NCBI GenBank assembly: GCA_965195225.1
Contig: CBDAFL010000248.1
Location: 1-64,000, forward strand
Source of the DNA: JAHIKV01 sp965195225
GTDB taxonomy: Bacteria; Planctomycetota; Planctomycetia; Pirellulales; Thermoguttaceae
Direction of reading: 5' to 3'
DNA: 64,000 nucleotides
Shown here: positions 1 to 8,210 of the stretch, one piece after another
How positions within the stretch are numbered: the stretch's first letter is position 1
Layout of the letters: every line of letters begins with the position of its first letter
Notes under the pieces: generated by a model
What the model saw: only the letters and a program-made list of their open reading frames with translations
What the model was told of the DNA's origin: nothing
Database searches by the model: none
Made by a program: the position numbers and the translations under genes

Positions 1-2178
1 GGAAGGGGGGAGGCTGGAGGCTGGAGGCTGGAGGCCGTGGATTCGGGGATCGGGGTTCGGGGATGGGGGATCGGAAAAGCCGGCCGCTTGCGGTTCCACA
101 CTGACCACTGACCCGGCGTCGGCCGCAAGCTGCGCGATCCGCGTGGCCAGCGATTCCATTTCGCGCCGCCGTCGGATAAGCTCTTCGCGTCGCTCGTTCA
201 GGCGGCGTTGCATGTCGGCGATCCGACCGCCGTGGCGGGTCAGACGCCGCAACTGTTTTGGCGAGATGTCCTCCGGCATTCCGGTCGCGGCGAGCGCCGC
301 TCGCCAGCGACGTCGGGCGGACTTGACCGCCTCCCGCGCCTCGACCGCGCGACGCGAAGCCGTCCCGGCCTCTTGCCGGGCAACGCCGCGGCGCAAGTCC
401 AACGGACTCAACTCCTCGAGCGCCGCCAATTCCCGCTGGGCCGATTGCAGCCGGCCCGAGACCGAACCTTCGCCGGGCATCCGGGTATCCAGCAAGTCCC
501 GTTCCTCGTTGGCCTGTTGAATCTGCTCGCGGACCAGCTCGAGTTGTTTCCGGCAGGCGTCGAGTTGATGGACGTTGGACCGTTCGATCATCACCTTTGC
601 AAAAGCGCCGGCGCCGCTGCCGGCCAGTCCGAGGATGGCCAAGGTCCAGCCCGCCGTCCCGACGACCGATTCCGGCATGAACAATCCGGTCAACAGCAAC
701 ACCACGCCCACGACGAACACCGCGCCGAGACCGATCAATACCCAGGCCGGCAACAGTTGGCGGTCGACCAGCCGCCGGCTCCGATCCTCCAACTCGGCTT
801 GGTATCGAATCTGTTGCTCGATTCGCTCGTCGATTTGTACCCGACGGCGCGATTGCGAGACGGCGCCTTCCGCTCGTTCCAGTGCCGCGGTCAGATCGTG
901 CTCGCCGAGCGCGGTCAGCGAGGATTGAATCTGGTGGCCGAGCGACTCGATGGCCGACCGAGCCGACTCGGCTTCCTGCTTTACCTCGTTAAGCCGCCCT
1001 AGGGACTCGCGCAACGCCCTGGCCGGCGCCCGAAGCGACTTAAGTTCGCCGGACGACGGCGACGGCAGCGCGACGTGTACGTTTGGCAATCCCAACCGCG
1101 CGGCCTCGGCGGTCAATTCCGACTCCAGCTTGCCGGTTTCCGCCTCCAACTCGCCGATTTCCGACTGCAATCGGGCAATCCACGGCTCCTGCTCGACTAC
1201 GGCCTCGATTCGCGCGGTCTGACGCTGGAGCGCTTCGTTGATCGCCAACGAGGCAAACTCGCTACGCAGCTCTTTGCGTTGCCGGGCGATGCGGTCGATG
1301 CGCTGCCGGCGTTCGTCAATCCGCGCGTTCAGGGCGTCGAGCCGCTCGATCGCCCTTGACGGCATGTCCCTCGGCGGCCCGAGCGCGGCGAGTTGCTCGT
1401 CCAATTCGGCCCGCCGCTGCCAGCGGTCGCGGACCGCCGCGGCCAGGTCCATCACCTCGGCGAGGCGTTCCGCCCGATTCGCGTCCTCATCGAACCGCGT
1501 TATTTCCGCGTTGATCCCTCCAAGCTCGGTGGCGAGTCGGGCGTAGCGCTGGTTGATCGAAGATAGTTCCTCGATCTCCGCCAGCAACTTTTGCCGCTCG
1601 GCCGACAGTTGCAACACGAGGCACGGCCGGCCCTCGACGTCGAGAAGACGGTTCCGCGAGGTTTCCAACTCCCGCAGCACGTCGACCAGCGACACGCGGT
1701 CTAGTCCGACGGTGAGGTTATAGAGCAATTCGGCGGCGTCGGTGTCGCCAAGCGTGGAAAGCTCTTGTATCTCTCGCAGGCCGATGGCGAAGACGTTGTT
1801 GAATACCGCCTCGTCCACGTTCGACAGCAGCACCTTGAGGAAATGCTCGCCTTGGCGGGTGCCGTCCGGCGCGGTCAGCGTAAGTTGCTCGCCCGGGGCG
1901 CCGTCGGCGTCGGTGTCGATATAGCAACGTTCGATCTGGAAGCGGCCGTTTGGGCCGGCCACCTCGATCGCTCCGCCGGGCCGACCGCCGTGCAAGGGCG
2001 GGAAATACCGCCGCCGCCGCGGCGAAAACCCATAGAGCATCGAGCGAATGAACTGCAACAAGGTCGTCTTGCCGGCCTCGTTCGGGCCGTAGAATACGTT
2101 CAGCGAGTCGGTAAGCCGTTCGACCCGCAAACCGCTCCAAACGCCGTAGCCTTCAATGTCGAAATTGGCGATTTTCAT
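1..2178 (-). CDS. YhaN/SbcC-like AAA ATPase, 3' end outside window
   Basis: The reading frame starts at ATG 2178 and stays open to base 1, so 726 residues are visible and the C-terminus is missing. The N-terminus (MKIANFDIEGYGVW) and the Walker A motif GPNEAGKTT at residues 31-39 are typical of SMC/Rad50-like ATPases. Long Arg/Glu/Leu-rich coiled coil follows. Two hydrophobic segments lie near residues 470-495 and 503-525, as in membrane-associated YhaN homologues. The start codon overlaps the stop codon of the upstream nuclease-like gene (ATGA), so the two are translationally coupled. By family knowledge such pairs act in DNA end processing. The last ~38 visible codons (bases 1-115) read through low-complexity DNA that resembles intergenic repeats here. 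The signature motif and Walker B should lie beyond the edge. Confidence 0.8.
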   Translation of the reverse strand, partial: MKIANFDIEGYGVWSGLRVERLTDSLNVFYGPNEAGKTTLLQFIRSMLYGFSPRRRRYFPPLHGGRPGGAIEVAGPNGRFQIERCYIDTDADGAPGEQLTLTAPDGTRQGEHFLKVLLSNVDEAVFNNVFAIGLREIQELSTLGDTDAAELLYNLTVGLDRVSLVDVLRELETSRNRLLDVEGRPCLVLQLSAERQKLLAEIEELSSINQRYARLATELGGINAEITRFDEDANRAERLAEVMDLAAAVRDRWQRRAELDEQLAALGPPRDMPSRAIERLDALNARIDERRQRIDRIARQRKELRSEFASLAINEALQRQTARIEAVVEQEPWIARLQSEIGELEAETGKLESELTAEAARLGLPNVHVALPSPSSGELKSLRAPARALRESLGRLNEVKQEAESARSAIESLGHQIQSSLTALGEHDLTAALERAEGAVSQSRRRVQIDERIEQQIRYQAELEDRSRRLVDRQLLPAWVLIGLGAVFVVGVVLLLTGLFMPESVVGTAGWTLAILGLAGSGAGAFAKVMIERSNVHQLDACRKQLELVREQIQQANEERDLLDTRMPGEGSVSGRLQSAQRELAALEELSPLDLRRGVARQEAGTASRRAVEAREAVKSARRRWRAALAATGMPEDISPKQLRRLTRHGGRIADMQRRLNERREELIRRRREMESLATRIAQLAADAGSVVSVEPQAAGFSDPPSPNPDPRIHGLQPPASSLPPS

Positions 2179-3407
2179 GCGTTGGGTTCCTCACCGGTCA
2201 ACAGGTCGACGCCCAGGGCCGCCGTCTCGCGGAGCACTCTTTCGCGGGCGACCGCGTTGGGAAAGGCGACGGCCGTGGCCAATTCGTCGGCACGGTCCGC
2301 ATCGGCCAGATACTCCTCCAGCCCCAGCGGCTCGTCCGCGTTCATCTGAAACAGACGCACGGCGCGTAGAAAGTCGCCGCGGATCGTTTCCTGCTCGTAC
2401 CATTCCGGCGGCATGGTTTCCGATGCCTCGACTTCCAGGGACACGCTCCACGCGGTTGGCGAGCGATAGCCGAAATCGCCGCGGAGCCGCTCGATCAGAT
2501 CGGCGGCCTGCTTTCCCCGCCGCAGCCGATCGAGCAACGGCCCCTGGCCGGCAATCGTCCACGAAACGAGCAGCGTGGCGGCAGGCATCGTCTCCAGCAG
2601 CGCTTGCAGCCGCTCCCGAAGCCTGGTCTCCAATTCCTCGTGTGTGGTCGTCTGCTCCACCAGCAGCCTCTCGCCGATCCAACGCACCGAGTCGGTCGGG
2701 ATCAGACTGGTCCGCGTTTGACCTTGTTGATCCACTTGTACCAGCGTGCAGCCGTGGACGCCGGTTTCCTCGGGGCATCGGCCCTGAGTGGTGCCGCAGT
2801 AGTGGACCACCGACGGACCGCCGAGCGGCGTGCTTCGATCGTGGCGTCCGCCGAGTGCCCAGTAGTTTATTCCCCGGGCCTGCAGCGCCGCGGGGTCTGC
2901 TTCGCCATGAGCGACGGCGACGGTGTACAGTCCGGCCGAGTCGGGCGCGAAATCGTCCGGCCGCCAGTGACGTTGTGTGTCGCAACTGGCGCCCACCACT
3001 CGCGCCAGCGGCCCGGCTTCGCCCTGGACGAGCAGCCCCTCGACCCGGCCGCGAGGGAAAAAGTGGACGTTTTGCGGAAGTTCCCCGGCCGCCGGCCACG
3101 ACTCCGGCGGGTCGATCGTCGAACCGGCCCAAAATACTCCGATCCCACGTTCGGCCAGCCGAACGAATTGTTCGGCCAGGAATATCGGCCCGCGCGGACC
3201 GATCTCGGACGTGTTCAAGATTCCGCCCGAAAGGACAACGAAGTCGGCGTCTTCGGCCAACGCGGCGTCGAAGACCGCTTTTGCGGCCGAAAACGGCGAT
3301 TCGAGGAACAAGTCCGTCAGATGGTCGGGCACCTCCGCCACGCCCATCAGCGGCCGTTCCAGATGAAAGTCGCCGGCATGGATGAACCGAAATGGGCGAA
3401 TCGACAT
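2175..3407 (-). CDS. YhaO/SbcD-like metallophosphoesterase with degenerate active site
   Basis: This 410-residue protein has the SbcD/Mre11/YhaO layout: an N-terminal calcineurin-like phosphoesterase region (about 1-215) and a C-terminal capping region. Motif I is intact (GDFH, Asp13 and His15). Motif II, normally GD, reads LSGGILN with Gly62 where the bridging Asp should be. Motif III, normally GNHD, reads AGSTID at 94-99. Motif V, normally GHxH, reads GGRH, keeping only His189. His167 (AHG) is retained. It overlaps the downstream YhaN-like gene by four bases. The fold assignment rests on gene order and the remaining motifs. Nuclease activity is doubtful, so it may be a structural or DNA-binding partner of the ATPase. 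Confidence 0.75.
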   Translation of the reverse strand: MSIRPFRFIHAGDFHLERPLMGVAEVPDHLTDLFLESPFSAAKAVFDAALAEDADFVVLSGGILNTSEIGPRGPIFLAEQFVRLAERGIGVFWAGSTIDPPESWPAAGELPQNVHFFPRGRVEGLLVQGEAGPLARVVGASCDTQRHWRPDDFAPDSAGLYTVAVAHGEADPAALQARGINYWALGGRHDRSTPLGGPSVVHYCGTTQGRCPEETGVHGCTLVQVDQQGQTRTSLIPTDSVRWIGERLLVEQTTTHEELETRLRERLQALLETMPAATLLVSWTIAGQGPLLDRLRRGKQAADLIERLRGDFGYRSPTAWSVSLEVEASETMPPEWYEQETIRGDFLRAVRLFQMNADEPLGLEEYLADADRADELATAVAFPNAVARERVLRETAALGVDLLTGEEPNA

Positions 3408-3498
3408 GGGCGCCTCCGTGCGCGGGAATGTGTAGTCAAAAACGGGTAAGCCCGCCCGCTACACCATTGTGGAAAACGCTCTAAATGATGAACTCAGT

Positions 3499-3527
3499 GC
3501 ATTCCCACGCAGAGCATGGGAACGAGC
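3499..3527. repeat. Short palindromic intergenic repeat
   Basis: Arms TTCCCA (3502-3507) and TGGGAA (3517-3522) flank a 9-nt loop. The text resembles dispersed repeats with the 'GGGAACG..CATGCTC' pattern known from several bacterial groups. Only one copy was noticed in this window. Confidence 0.5.
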
Positions 3528-3673
3528 TTTTCGGCCACCTCAACCTCCAACGGAAATAGGAGATAGACACATCCGCGAAGTTTACCCGCGATCATAAAAT
3601 AGTGCTACGGCGATTTGTACGACTGGCAGGCTGGATAGGGGGCATGGGGGGTGTAGGGGGATCGCCCGAGACA

Positions 3674-3703
3674 TTGACGCGACACCATGGTGACCCGTAT
3701 ACT
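3674..3703 (+). promoter_or_regulatory. Sigma70-like promoter for TPR/rluD genes
   Basis: TTGACG at 3674-3679 and TATACT at 3698-3703 are separated by 18 bases. The predicted start near 3710 lies about 57 bases before the TPR gene. Matches are 5/6 at both boxes. Confidence 0.6.
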
Positions 3704-3766
3704 ATGGAGCTTTGGGGAGCAATCAACGTACAATTTTTCACGCACTAGCGGAAAGATATCCCAACC

Positions 3767-4507
3767 ATGAAAAGCGAACGACGGCACGAACTTCAGCACA
3801 ACGCCCTGGCCGACTGGGTGGCAAGGACGGGCGAGGCACTCAAGCCATACCAAAACTTCATCCTGTCGGTAGTCTTGATCGGACTGGTGACGTTTACCGC
3901 ATATACGTGGTGGTCTCGGACTTCGGCCTCGCAGGCCGCCAAGGCTTGGGGGGAATTTAACGACGGCATGGAGACCCGTGACCTGACCGAGTTGAATCAA
4001 GTGATCGAGAATTATCCCGACACCAAAGTCGCCCACATGGCTACCGTACTATTGGGAGATTACCGCTTGAACAACGGTTGCTATCAGCTTTTTGAAAACA
4101 AGGTGATCGGAGAACAGCAGTTGAGCAAGGCGATCATTTTGTACGAATCCGACCTGAGGCAGAGCAAGAGTCCGATGTTGCTCGAGCGGGCCACGTTCGG
4201 TCTGGCCCGGGCAAAGGAGGCCAAGGGCAATTTAGAGGAGGCCGAACGCTACTATTGCGAGGTCGTGGCGAATTGGTCCGATGGGGCTTATGCCGTAGCG
4301 GCCAACCAGAGATTGGATGAACTGAAGCGGCCTGAAATCAAGCAATTGTACGATGATTTCCGCAATTTCGATCCAAAGCCGGCCTTCTCCAACGAGTTCG
4401 ACGTGCCGGGCCAGCAACTGAAATTCGACAAGACAAACATTCCCAAAGAGAAGCCGACCGAGTTTCCCGATCTCGACAAAGAGGAAAACGGGAAACAGAA
4501 GAAATAG
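3767..4507 (+). CDS. TPR-like membrane-anchored protein
   Basis: The protein has 246 residues. A basic N-terminal tail is followed by a single membrane segment at about 29-47 (ILSVVLIGLVTFTAYTWW), and then helical-hairpin repeats of TPR type (motifs such as ATFGLARAKEAKGNLEEAERYY, residues 146 onward). The C-terminus is Lys/Glu-rich. The architecture resembles YfgM-like ancillary proteins, with a cytoplasmic tail, one transmembrane helix and an extracytoplasmic TPR domain, but no specific function can be assigned. The ATG at 3767 has only a weak upstream purine tract. It lies 47 bases before the pseudouridine synthase and both probably use the promoter at 3674. Confidence 0.75.
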   Translation: MKSERRHELQHNALADWVARTGEALKPYQNFILSVVLIGLVTFTAYTWWSRTSASQAAKAWGEFNDGMETRDLTELNQVIENYPDTKVAHMATVLLGDYRLNNGCYQLFENKVIGEQQLSKAIILYESDLRQSKSPMLLERATFGLARAKEAKGNLEEAERYYCEVVANWSDGAYAVAANQRLDELKRPEIKQLYDDFRNFDPKPAFSNEFDVPGQQLKFDKTNIPKEKPTEFPDLDKEENGKQKK

Positions 4508-4519
4508 AAAGCTCTACCG

Positions 4520-4551
4520 GTGGGTCTGCGCTTCGTTTGACCCACCCTACA
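4520..4551. repeat. Palindromic repeat, single hairpin copy
   Basis: GGTGGGTC and GACCCACC arms flank a short loop. It is related to the larger hairpin at 5554-5636 (shared CGCTTCGTTTG core). It lies in the gap between two genes, and a possible TTG start at 4537 would place repeat sequence in the pseudouridine synthase. Confidence 0.65.
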
Positions 4552-4554
4552 AAG

Positions 4555-5538
4555 ATGTCGCTTTCCTTGCAGCCGGTTGAACTGACCGTAAGCGCGGCGG
4601 AGGCCGGCCTTCGGCTGGATGCCTTTCTGGCGAGCCATTTTGCCGACTACAGCCGCGTCCACCTGCGGCGGATAATATCGGCCGGCGGCGTGAAGATCGA
4701 CGGCCGCGGTGGCAAGCCGGCCTATCGACTCAAGCCGGGCCAGCGGGTGTCGTTCGTACTGCCGGAGATTCCACGCGAGTCGCCAAGCCCGGAAAACATC
4801 CCGCTAGAGGTGCTCTACGAGGACGAACATCTGGCGGTGGTCAACAAACCGCCGGGAATGGTCGTGCATCCGGCCAGGGGGCACTGGTCCGGCACCTTGG
4901 CCTCCGCCTTGCAGTTTCGCTTTGGAACGACGCTCAGCGCCACCGGCGGGGCAAACCGGCCGGGGATCGTCCATCGACTCGACCGCGACACCAGCGGCGC
5001 GATTCTGGTTGCCCGAAACGATCGGACGCACACCGCCTTGTCGCGTCAATTCGCCGACCGGCAAATCGAAAAGGAGTATTTTGCGTTGGTTTCGGGCCGG
5101 CCGCCGCGCGACCGCGACTTGATCGACTTTCCGATCGGATTTCATCCGCGGGTGCGTGAAAAGATGGCCATCCGCCGGGACGATTCGGCGAGCCGTCCCG
5201 CCCAGACCTTCTATGAAGTGCTGGAGCGGTTCGATGGATTCGCATCGGTAAAGGCGCTGCCGAAAACCGGCCGGACGCACCAGATCCGCGTCCATCTGAA
5301 CCACATTGGCCTTCCGGTCCTATGCGATCGTCAGTACGGCGGCCGGCGGCGGATAACCCGGGGCGAGATTCGCCGCGAACCGGCCGACGAGTTGGTGCTG
5401 CTGGAGCGGCAGGCGTTGCACGCCCGGCGTTTGCGGTTCACGCATCCGGCCACCGGGCAGGTGATGGAGATCGAGGCCCCATTGCCGTCCGACGTCGTGG
5501 CGGTGCTGGAAGAGTTGCGGGCGTACCGCGCCGGTTAG
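4555..5538 (+). CDS. RluA/RluD-family pseudouridine synthase
   Basis: The protein has 327 residues from ATG 4555. It has an N-terminal S4 RNA-binding domain (about 15-80, with LRRIISAGGVKIDG) and a pseudouridine synthase core carrying the catalytic-Asp motif HRLDRDTSG. It also has the family motifs VVNKPPGMVVHP and KTGRTHQIRVHL. Such enzymes isomerise specific uridines in 23S rRNA (RluD/RluC) or tRNA (RluA). The S4 domain favours an RluC/RluD-like role, but the target cannot be read from sequence. An in-frame TTG at 4537 lies inside the upstream repeat hairpin, so the ATG immediately after it is preferred. Confidence 0.92.
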   Translation: MSLSLQPVELTVSAAEAGLRLDAFLASHFADYSRVHLRRIISAGGVKIDGRGGKPAYRLKPGQRVSFVLPEIPRESPSPENIPLEVLYEDEHLAVVNKPPGMVVHPARGHWSGTLASALQFRFGTTLSATGGANRPGIVHRLDRDTSGAILVARNDRTHTALSRQFADRQIEKEYFALVSGRPPRDRDLIDFPIGFHPRVREKMAIRRDDSASRPAQTFYEVLERFDGFASVKALPKTGRTHQIRVHLNHIGLPVLCDRQYGGRRRITRGEIRREPADELVLLERQALHARRLRFTHPATGQVMEIEAPLPSDVVAVLEELRAYRAG

Positions 5539-5553
5539 GGGCAGAGAAAGAAA

Positions 5554-5636
5554 GTAGGGTGGGACAAGCGAAGCGCGGTCCCACCAGGATTAGTTCTCGC
5601 TGCTGGTGGGACCGCGCTTCGTTTGTCCCACCCTAC
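5554..5636. repeat. Large inverted repeat (GTAGGGTGGGACAAGCG family)
   Basis: A long inverted repeat: GTAGGGTGGGACAAGCGAAG at the left pairs with its near-complement at the right, around a loop of about 16 bases. It lies between convergent genes and contains the stop codon and last ~15 codons of the DUF1080 gene. It could act as a bidirectional terminator. Confidence 0.8.
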
Positions 5637-6348
5637 GTAGCTCGCGGAGTCGGATGTTGCGCACCGCGCCCTTGGTACACCAGGTGCAAATGCCCAGGGG
5701 GCGGCAGAGATCGACCTCGTCGCGGATGCCGAACGTGTGTCCCTTGCGCGGCTGATTGACCACGCGGTTATCGTCGATCCAGGCCTCGATCGCCGCGTCG
5801 GTAACGCGGATCCGTATGCGATACCACTTCTTATCGTCGAAATCGTAGGTCGTTGACGTCTGGTTCTCGGAGGCGTCTAACCGATCGACGTTCGACAGAC
5901 CTACGAGGATGCCGCCCCAGCCGCCGACGACCAACGAGCAATGCTCGTCGCCGACCGGAAAGGTAGTGGTGCAGAAGAAATCGTTTCCGTCCAGCCGGAT
6001 GCCTTCCAGAGCCAGCTCGTAGTTGTTCCGCGGCGGCTTGTCGGTCCAAGTGACGCCGGTCATCATGCTGCCCATTTCCATGACGATCGCGCCGTCGCGG
6101 ACTTGGACATTTCCCTCGCCGCCGAATTGCGCCGTTTTCCACCCTTTCAGCGTCTTGCCGTCGAAGAGTTTTTTCCAAGCCGTGGGGGGAGGTTCTTTTT
6201 TTCGCGATTCGGCGCGCTCGGTTTCTCGGTCCTTTGGGGCGTCTTCGGCGACTTGCCCGGCGTAAAAGTTGCCTTGCTGCCACAACAATACAGCGCCGAC
6301 GACCATCATCGCCAGGCCGCAAAACATCCACGGGCGGGAGTAATTCAT
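5590..6348 (-). CDS. DUF1080 (3-keto-disaccharide hydrolase-like) membrane-anchored protein
   Basis: The protein has 252 residues from ATG 6348. An N-terminal hydrophobic segment (WMFCGLAMMVVGAVLLW, about 7-23) serves as signal or anchor. A DUF1080 concanavalin-like fold follows, recognisable by LFDGKTLKGWK and the late KWYRIRIRV and IEAWIDDNRVV strands. DUF1080 proteins are abundant in planctomycetes and include 3-keto-glycoside hydrolases acting outside the cytoplasm. The gene starts 8 bases after the MFS stop codon, so they form an operon, possibly importing a product of this protein. A longer start would overlap the MFS gene and is rejected. The last ~15 residues (RVGQTKRGPTSSEN) are translated from the inverted repeat at 5554-5636. 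Confidence 0.85.
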   Translation of the reverse strand: MNYSRPWMFCGLAMMVVGAVLLWQQGNFYAGQVAEDAPKDRETERAESRKKEPPPTAWKKLFDGKTLKGWKTAQFGGEGNVQVRDGAIVMEMGSMMTGVTWTDKPPRNNYELALEGIRLDGNDFFCTTTFPVGDEHCSLVVGGWGGILVGLSNVDRLDASENQTSTTYDFDDKKWYRIRIRVTDAAIEAWIDDNRVVNQPRKGHTFGIRDEVDLCRPLGICTWCTKGAVRNIRLRELRRVGQTKRGPTSSEN

Positions 6349-6355
6349 GGCAATG

Positions 6356-7756
6356 CTATTCCGGCAACGGTTTCCCCTTGGTTTCGGGGCCGAACCAAAT
6401 AACGACCATACCGACGAAGTAGACCAAAATAATGATGGAGCAAGCTTTTGCGTAGTCTCCGCCGTAGGCAATCAGTAGATGGCCGGTCACAATGGAGCCG
6501 ACGGCGGTCAGAATTCGACCAAAGTTGAAGGAAATCCCCTGCCCGGTAGCGCGCACCCGAGTAGGAAATAACTCGGGCAGATAGAGCGGCGCCCAGCCGT
6601 AGAAGGCGGCCGAGACGACTCCCACCAAACCCACGATGGCTAAGAATTGTAGGCTGAAGGCCCCCGACCCTTGGTACAAGAAGGCGCATAAACCAAACGA
6701 GAACACACACAGCAAGAAATAGGCCGGGCGGCGGCCCAGGCGATGGCCGAGGCTGGAGCCGAACAGGCATCCGATGATGGCGCCGATTGAGAGCATGATC
6801 TGCACCCAAGCCTTTGCCGGCGCCGCTTCATTCGCTACGTCCTTGCACTGCTCGGCGGTGAGAAAGCCCGGAACCGCCTCTTTCTCCTCATTGGTACATC
6901 CGAAAATCAATTCGACGCGCTCGTCGACAGTCGTCGCGGCTTGTGCTTGTTGCTGCTGTTCTGTCGTCAAGTGCGGCTGGGCAAGTTCCATCTGCCGGGT
7001 CTGCTCTATCCAGAGGGGCGTCCAACCGGAGACGGCTCCCCAGGTGGCGATCAAGGGCACGGAAGAGAAGGCAATACCCAGCAGGGTTTTGCGCAGCAAC
7101 GGCGGGCGAAATACCTCCCGTAGCGGCGAGGTGCGGCGGTGATCGACCGCCGCCTTCCACCGCTGTGATTCGGGAACGAACATGATGATCAGCAGGGCCA
7201 ATACACCGGGAACGGCTCCGGCCAGCATCATTATCCGCCAGGTCTCGGAGGTTACGGGAAAGTACCACGCCACGACAGCAATCAACAGGAAGCCGAAGTT
7301 GGCCGCCCCTCCGATGACACCGGCCAATAGCGGTCTGAATTTATTGGGCCAACATTCCATGACCAGCGCCACGGCCAGTGCCCATTGGCCACCCATACCC
7401 AGCGCGGCAATGAAGCGGAGGACGAGAAGTTGCTCGGAAGACGTTACAAAATAGCACAAGCCGGTGAATATGGAGTAGACTAATATGCTCAAAGCCATCC
7501 CACGAACCCGGCCGATCTTGTCGCCAATCCACCCGAAGACCAATCCGCCACTGGCGGCGCCGAGCATGAAAGCGGCAATCAAATACCCGTTCCATTCACC
7601 GACTCGCGCGTCTCCGGTAACGCCCAATAATTCCTGCAATGCGGGCCGGGCAATGAGTGGGAACAACCCCATCTCGACCCCGTCGAACATCCATCCGAGA
7701 AACGCCGCCACCAGCACGAGCCATTGTCCGGTTGTCAAGGTTTTTTCTTCGCTCAT
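6356..7756 (-). CDS. MFS transporter
   Basis: The protein has 466 residues with about 12 hydrophobic segments. Major facilitator signatures are visible: an MFDGVEMG start to helix 1, GWIGDKIGRVRGM in loop 2-3, and a GHRLGRRPAYF repeat in the second half. A long hydrophilic loop rich in Gln (TTEQQQQAQAATT) lies between the halves. It resembles the sialic-acid/aromatic-acid proton symporter branch, but the substrate is unknown. It is transcribed ahead of the DUF1080 gene with an 8-base gap, which suggests import of a carbohydrate-derived acid or sugar released outside the cell. The latter is inference. Confidence 0.88.
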   Translation of the reverse strand: MSEEKTLTTGQWLVLVAAFLGWMFDGVEMGLFPLIARPALQELLGVTGDARVGEWNGYLIAAFMLGAASGGLVFGWIGDKIGRVRGMALSILVYSIFTGLCYFVTSSEQLLVLRFIAALGMGGQWALAVALVMECWPNKFRPLLAGVIGGAANFGFLLIAVVAWYFPVTSETWRIMMLAGAVPGVLALLIIMFVPESQRWKAAVDHRRTSPLREVFRPPLLRKTLLGIAFSSVPLIATWGAVSGWTPLWIEQTRQMELAQPHLTTEQQQQAQAATTVDERVELIFGCTNEEKEAVPGFLTAEQCKDVANEAAPAKAWVQIMLSIGAIIGCLFGSSLGHRLGRRPAYFLLCVFSFGLCAFLYQGSGAFSLQFLAIVGLVGVVSAAFYGWAPLYLPELFPTRVRATGQGISFNFGRILTAVGSIVTGHLLIAYGGDYAKACSIIILVYFVGMVVIWFGPETKGKPLPE

Positions 7757-8210
7757 GCTTCGTCCCTTCGGGTGGAATTATGGGTCCCTGGCTAATAGGC
7801 GGGACGGACTCGCTCGTCCGCCCTGGGGTAGGCCAGAACGCCCACCCCGCCGAAAGGCTATTCGCCATGTTCGCAGAGCAGCATCGCTAGCCAAGCATCT
7901 CACTAATGTACAGATGGAACCGGACAGTATAGGCAACGCGGAAGCAGGTGGCAACCGGTACGACATAGCGAGAGCACGGGCGGGAAGGTGTCTGCTCAAA
8001 GTGTCTGTGCGGGCCCAGAGATATTAATCATCTGCCAGGCATACCCCCATATCGCCCAGGCTCGCCAAACATCCACCGCCGGGACGCCCCGGTGCGTTCT
8101 GCCGCGAACCGCTCTTGACCCCGTGGAAAGGCATTGGTATTGAACCGGTTCTCTCATCAACTCACTTTTCGTGTAGTGCCTCCTCTCCACAGCTACAAAG
8201 GGGAACAGAG
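7757..8210. other. Intergenic region between divergent transcription units
   Basis: This 454-bp spacer lies between the minus-strand MFS gene and the plus-strand outer-membrane gene. The promoter at 8115-8143 and the Shine-Dalgarno region AAAGGGGAACAG before GTG 8211 are the only signals recognised. No coding sequence is supported. Confidence 0.65.
8115..8143 (+). promoter_or_regulatory. Sigma70-like promoter
   Basis: TTGACC (8115-8120) and TATTGA (8138-8143) are spaced by 17 bases. The predicted start near 8150 gives a leader of about 60 bases to the GTG start at 8211. Confidence 0.5.

Larger units (their letters stand above)
3408..3766. other. Intergenic region between divergent genes
   Basis: This 359-bp spacer separates the minus-strand YhaO-like gene from the plus-strand TPR gene. 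It holds a short palindromic repeat at 3499-3527 (TTCCCA/TGGGAA arms) and a sigma70-like promoter at 3674-3703. No additional coding sequence was recognised. Confidence 0.7.
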
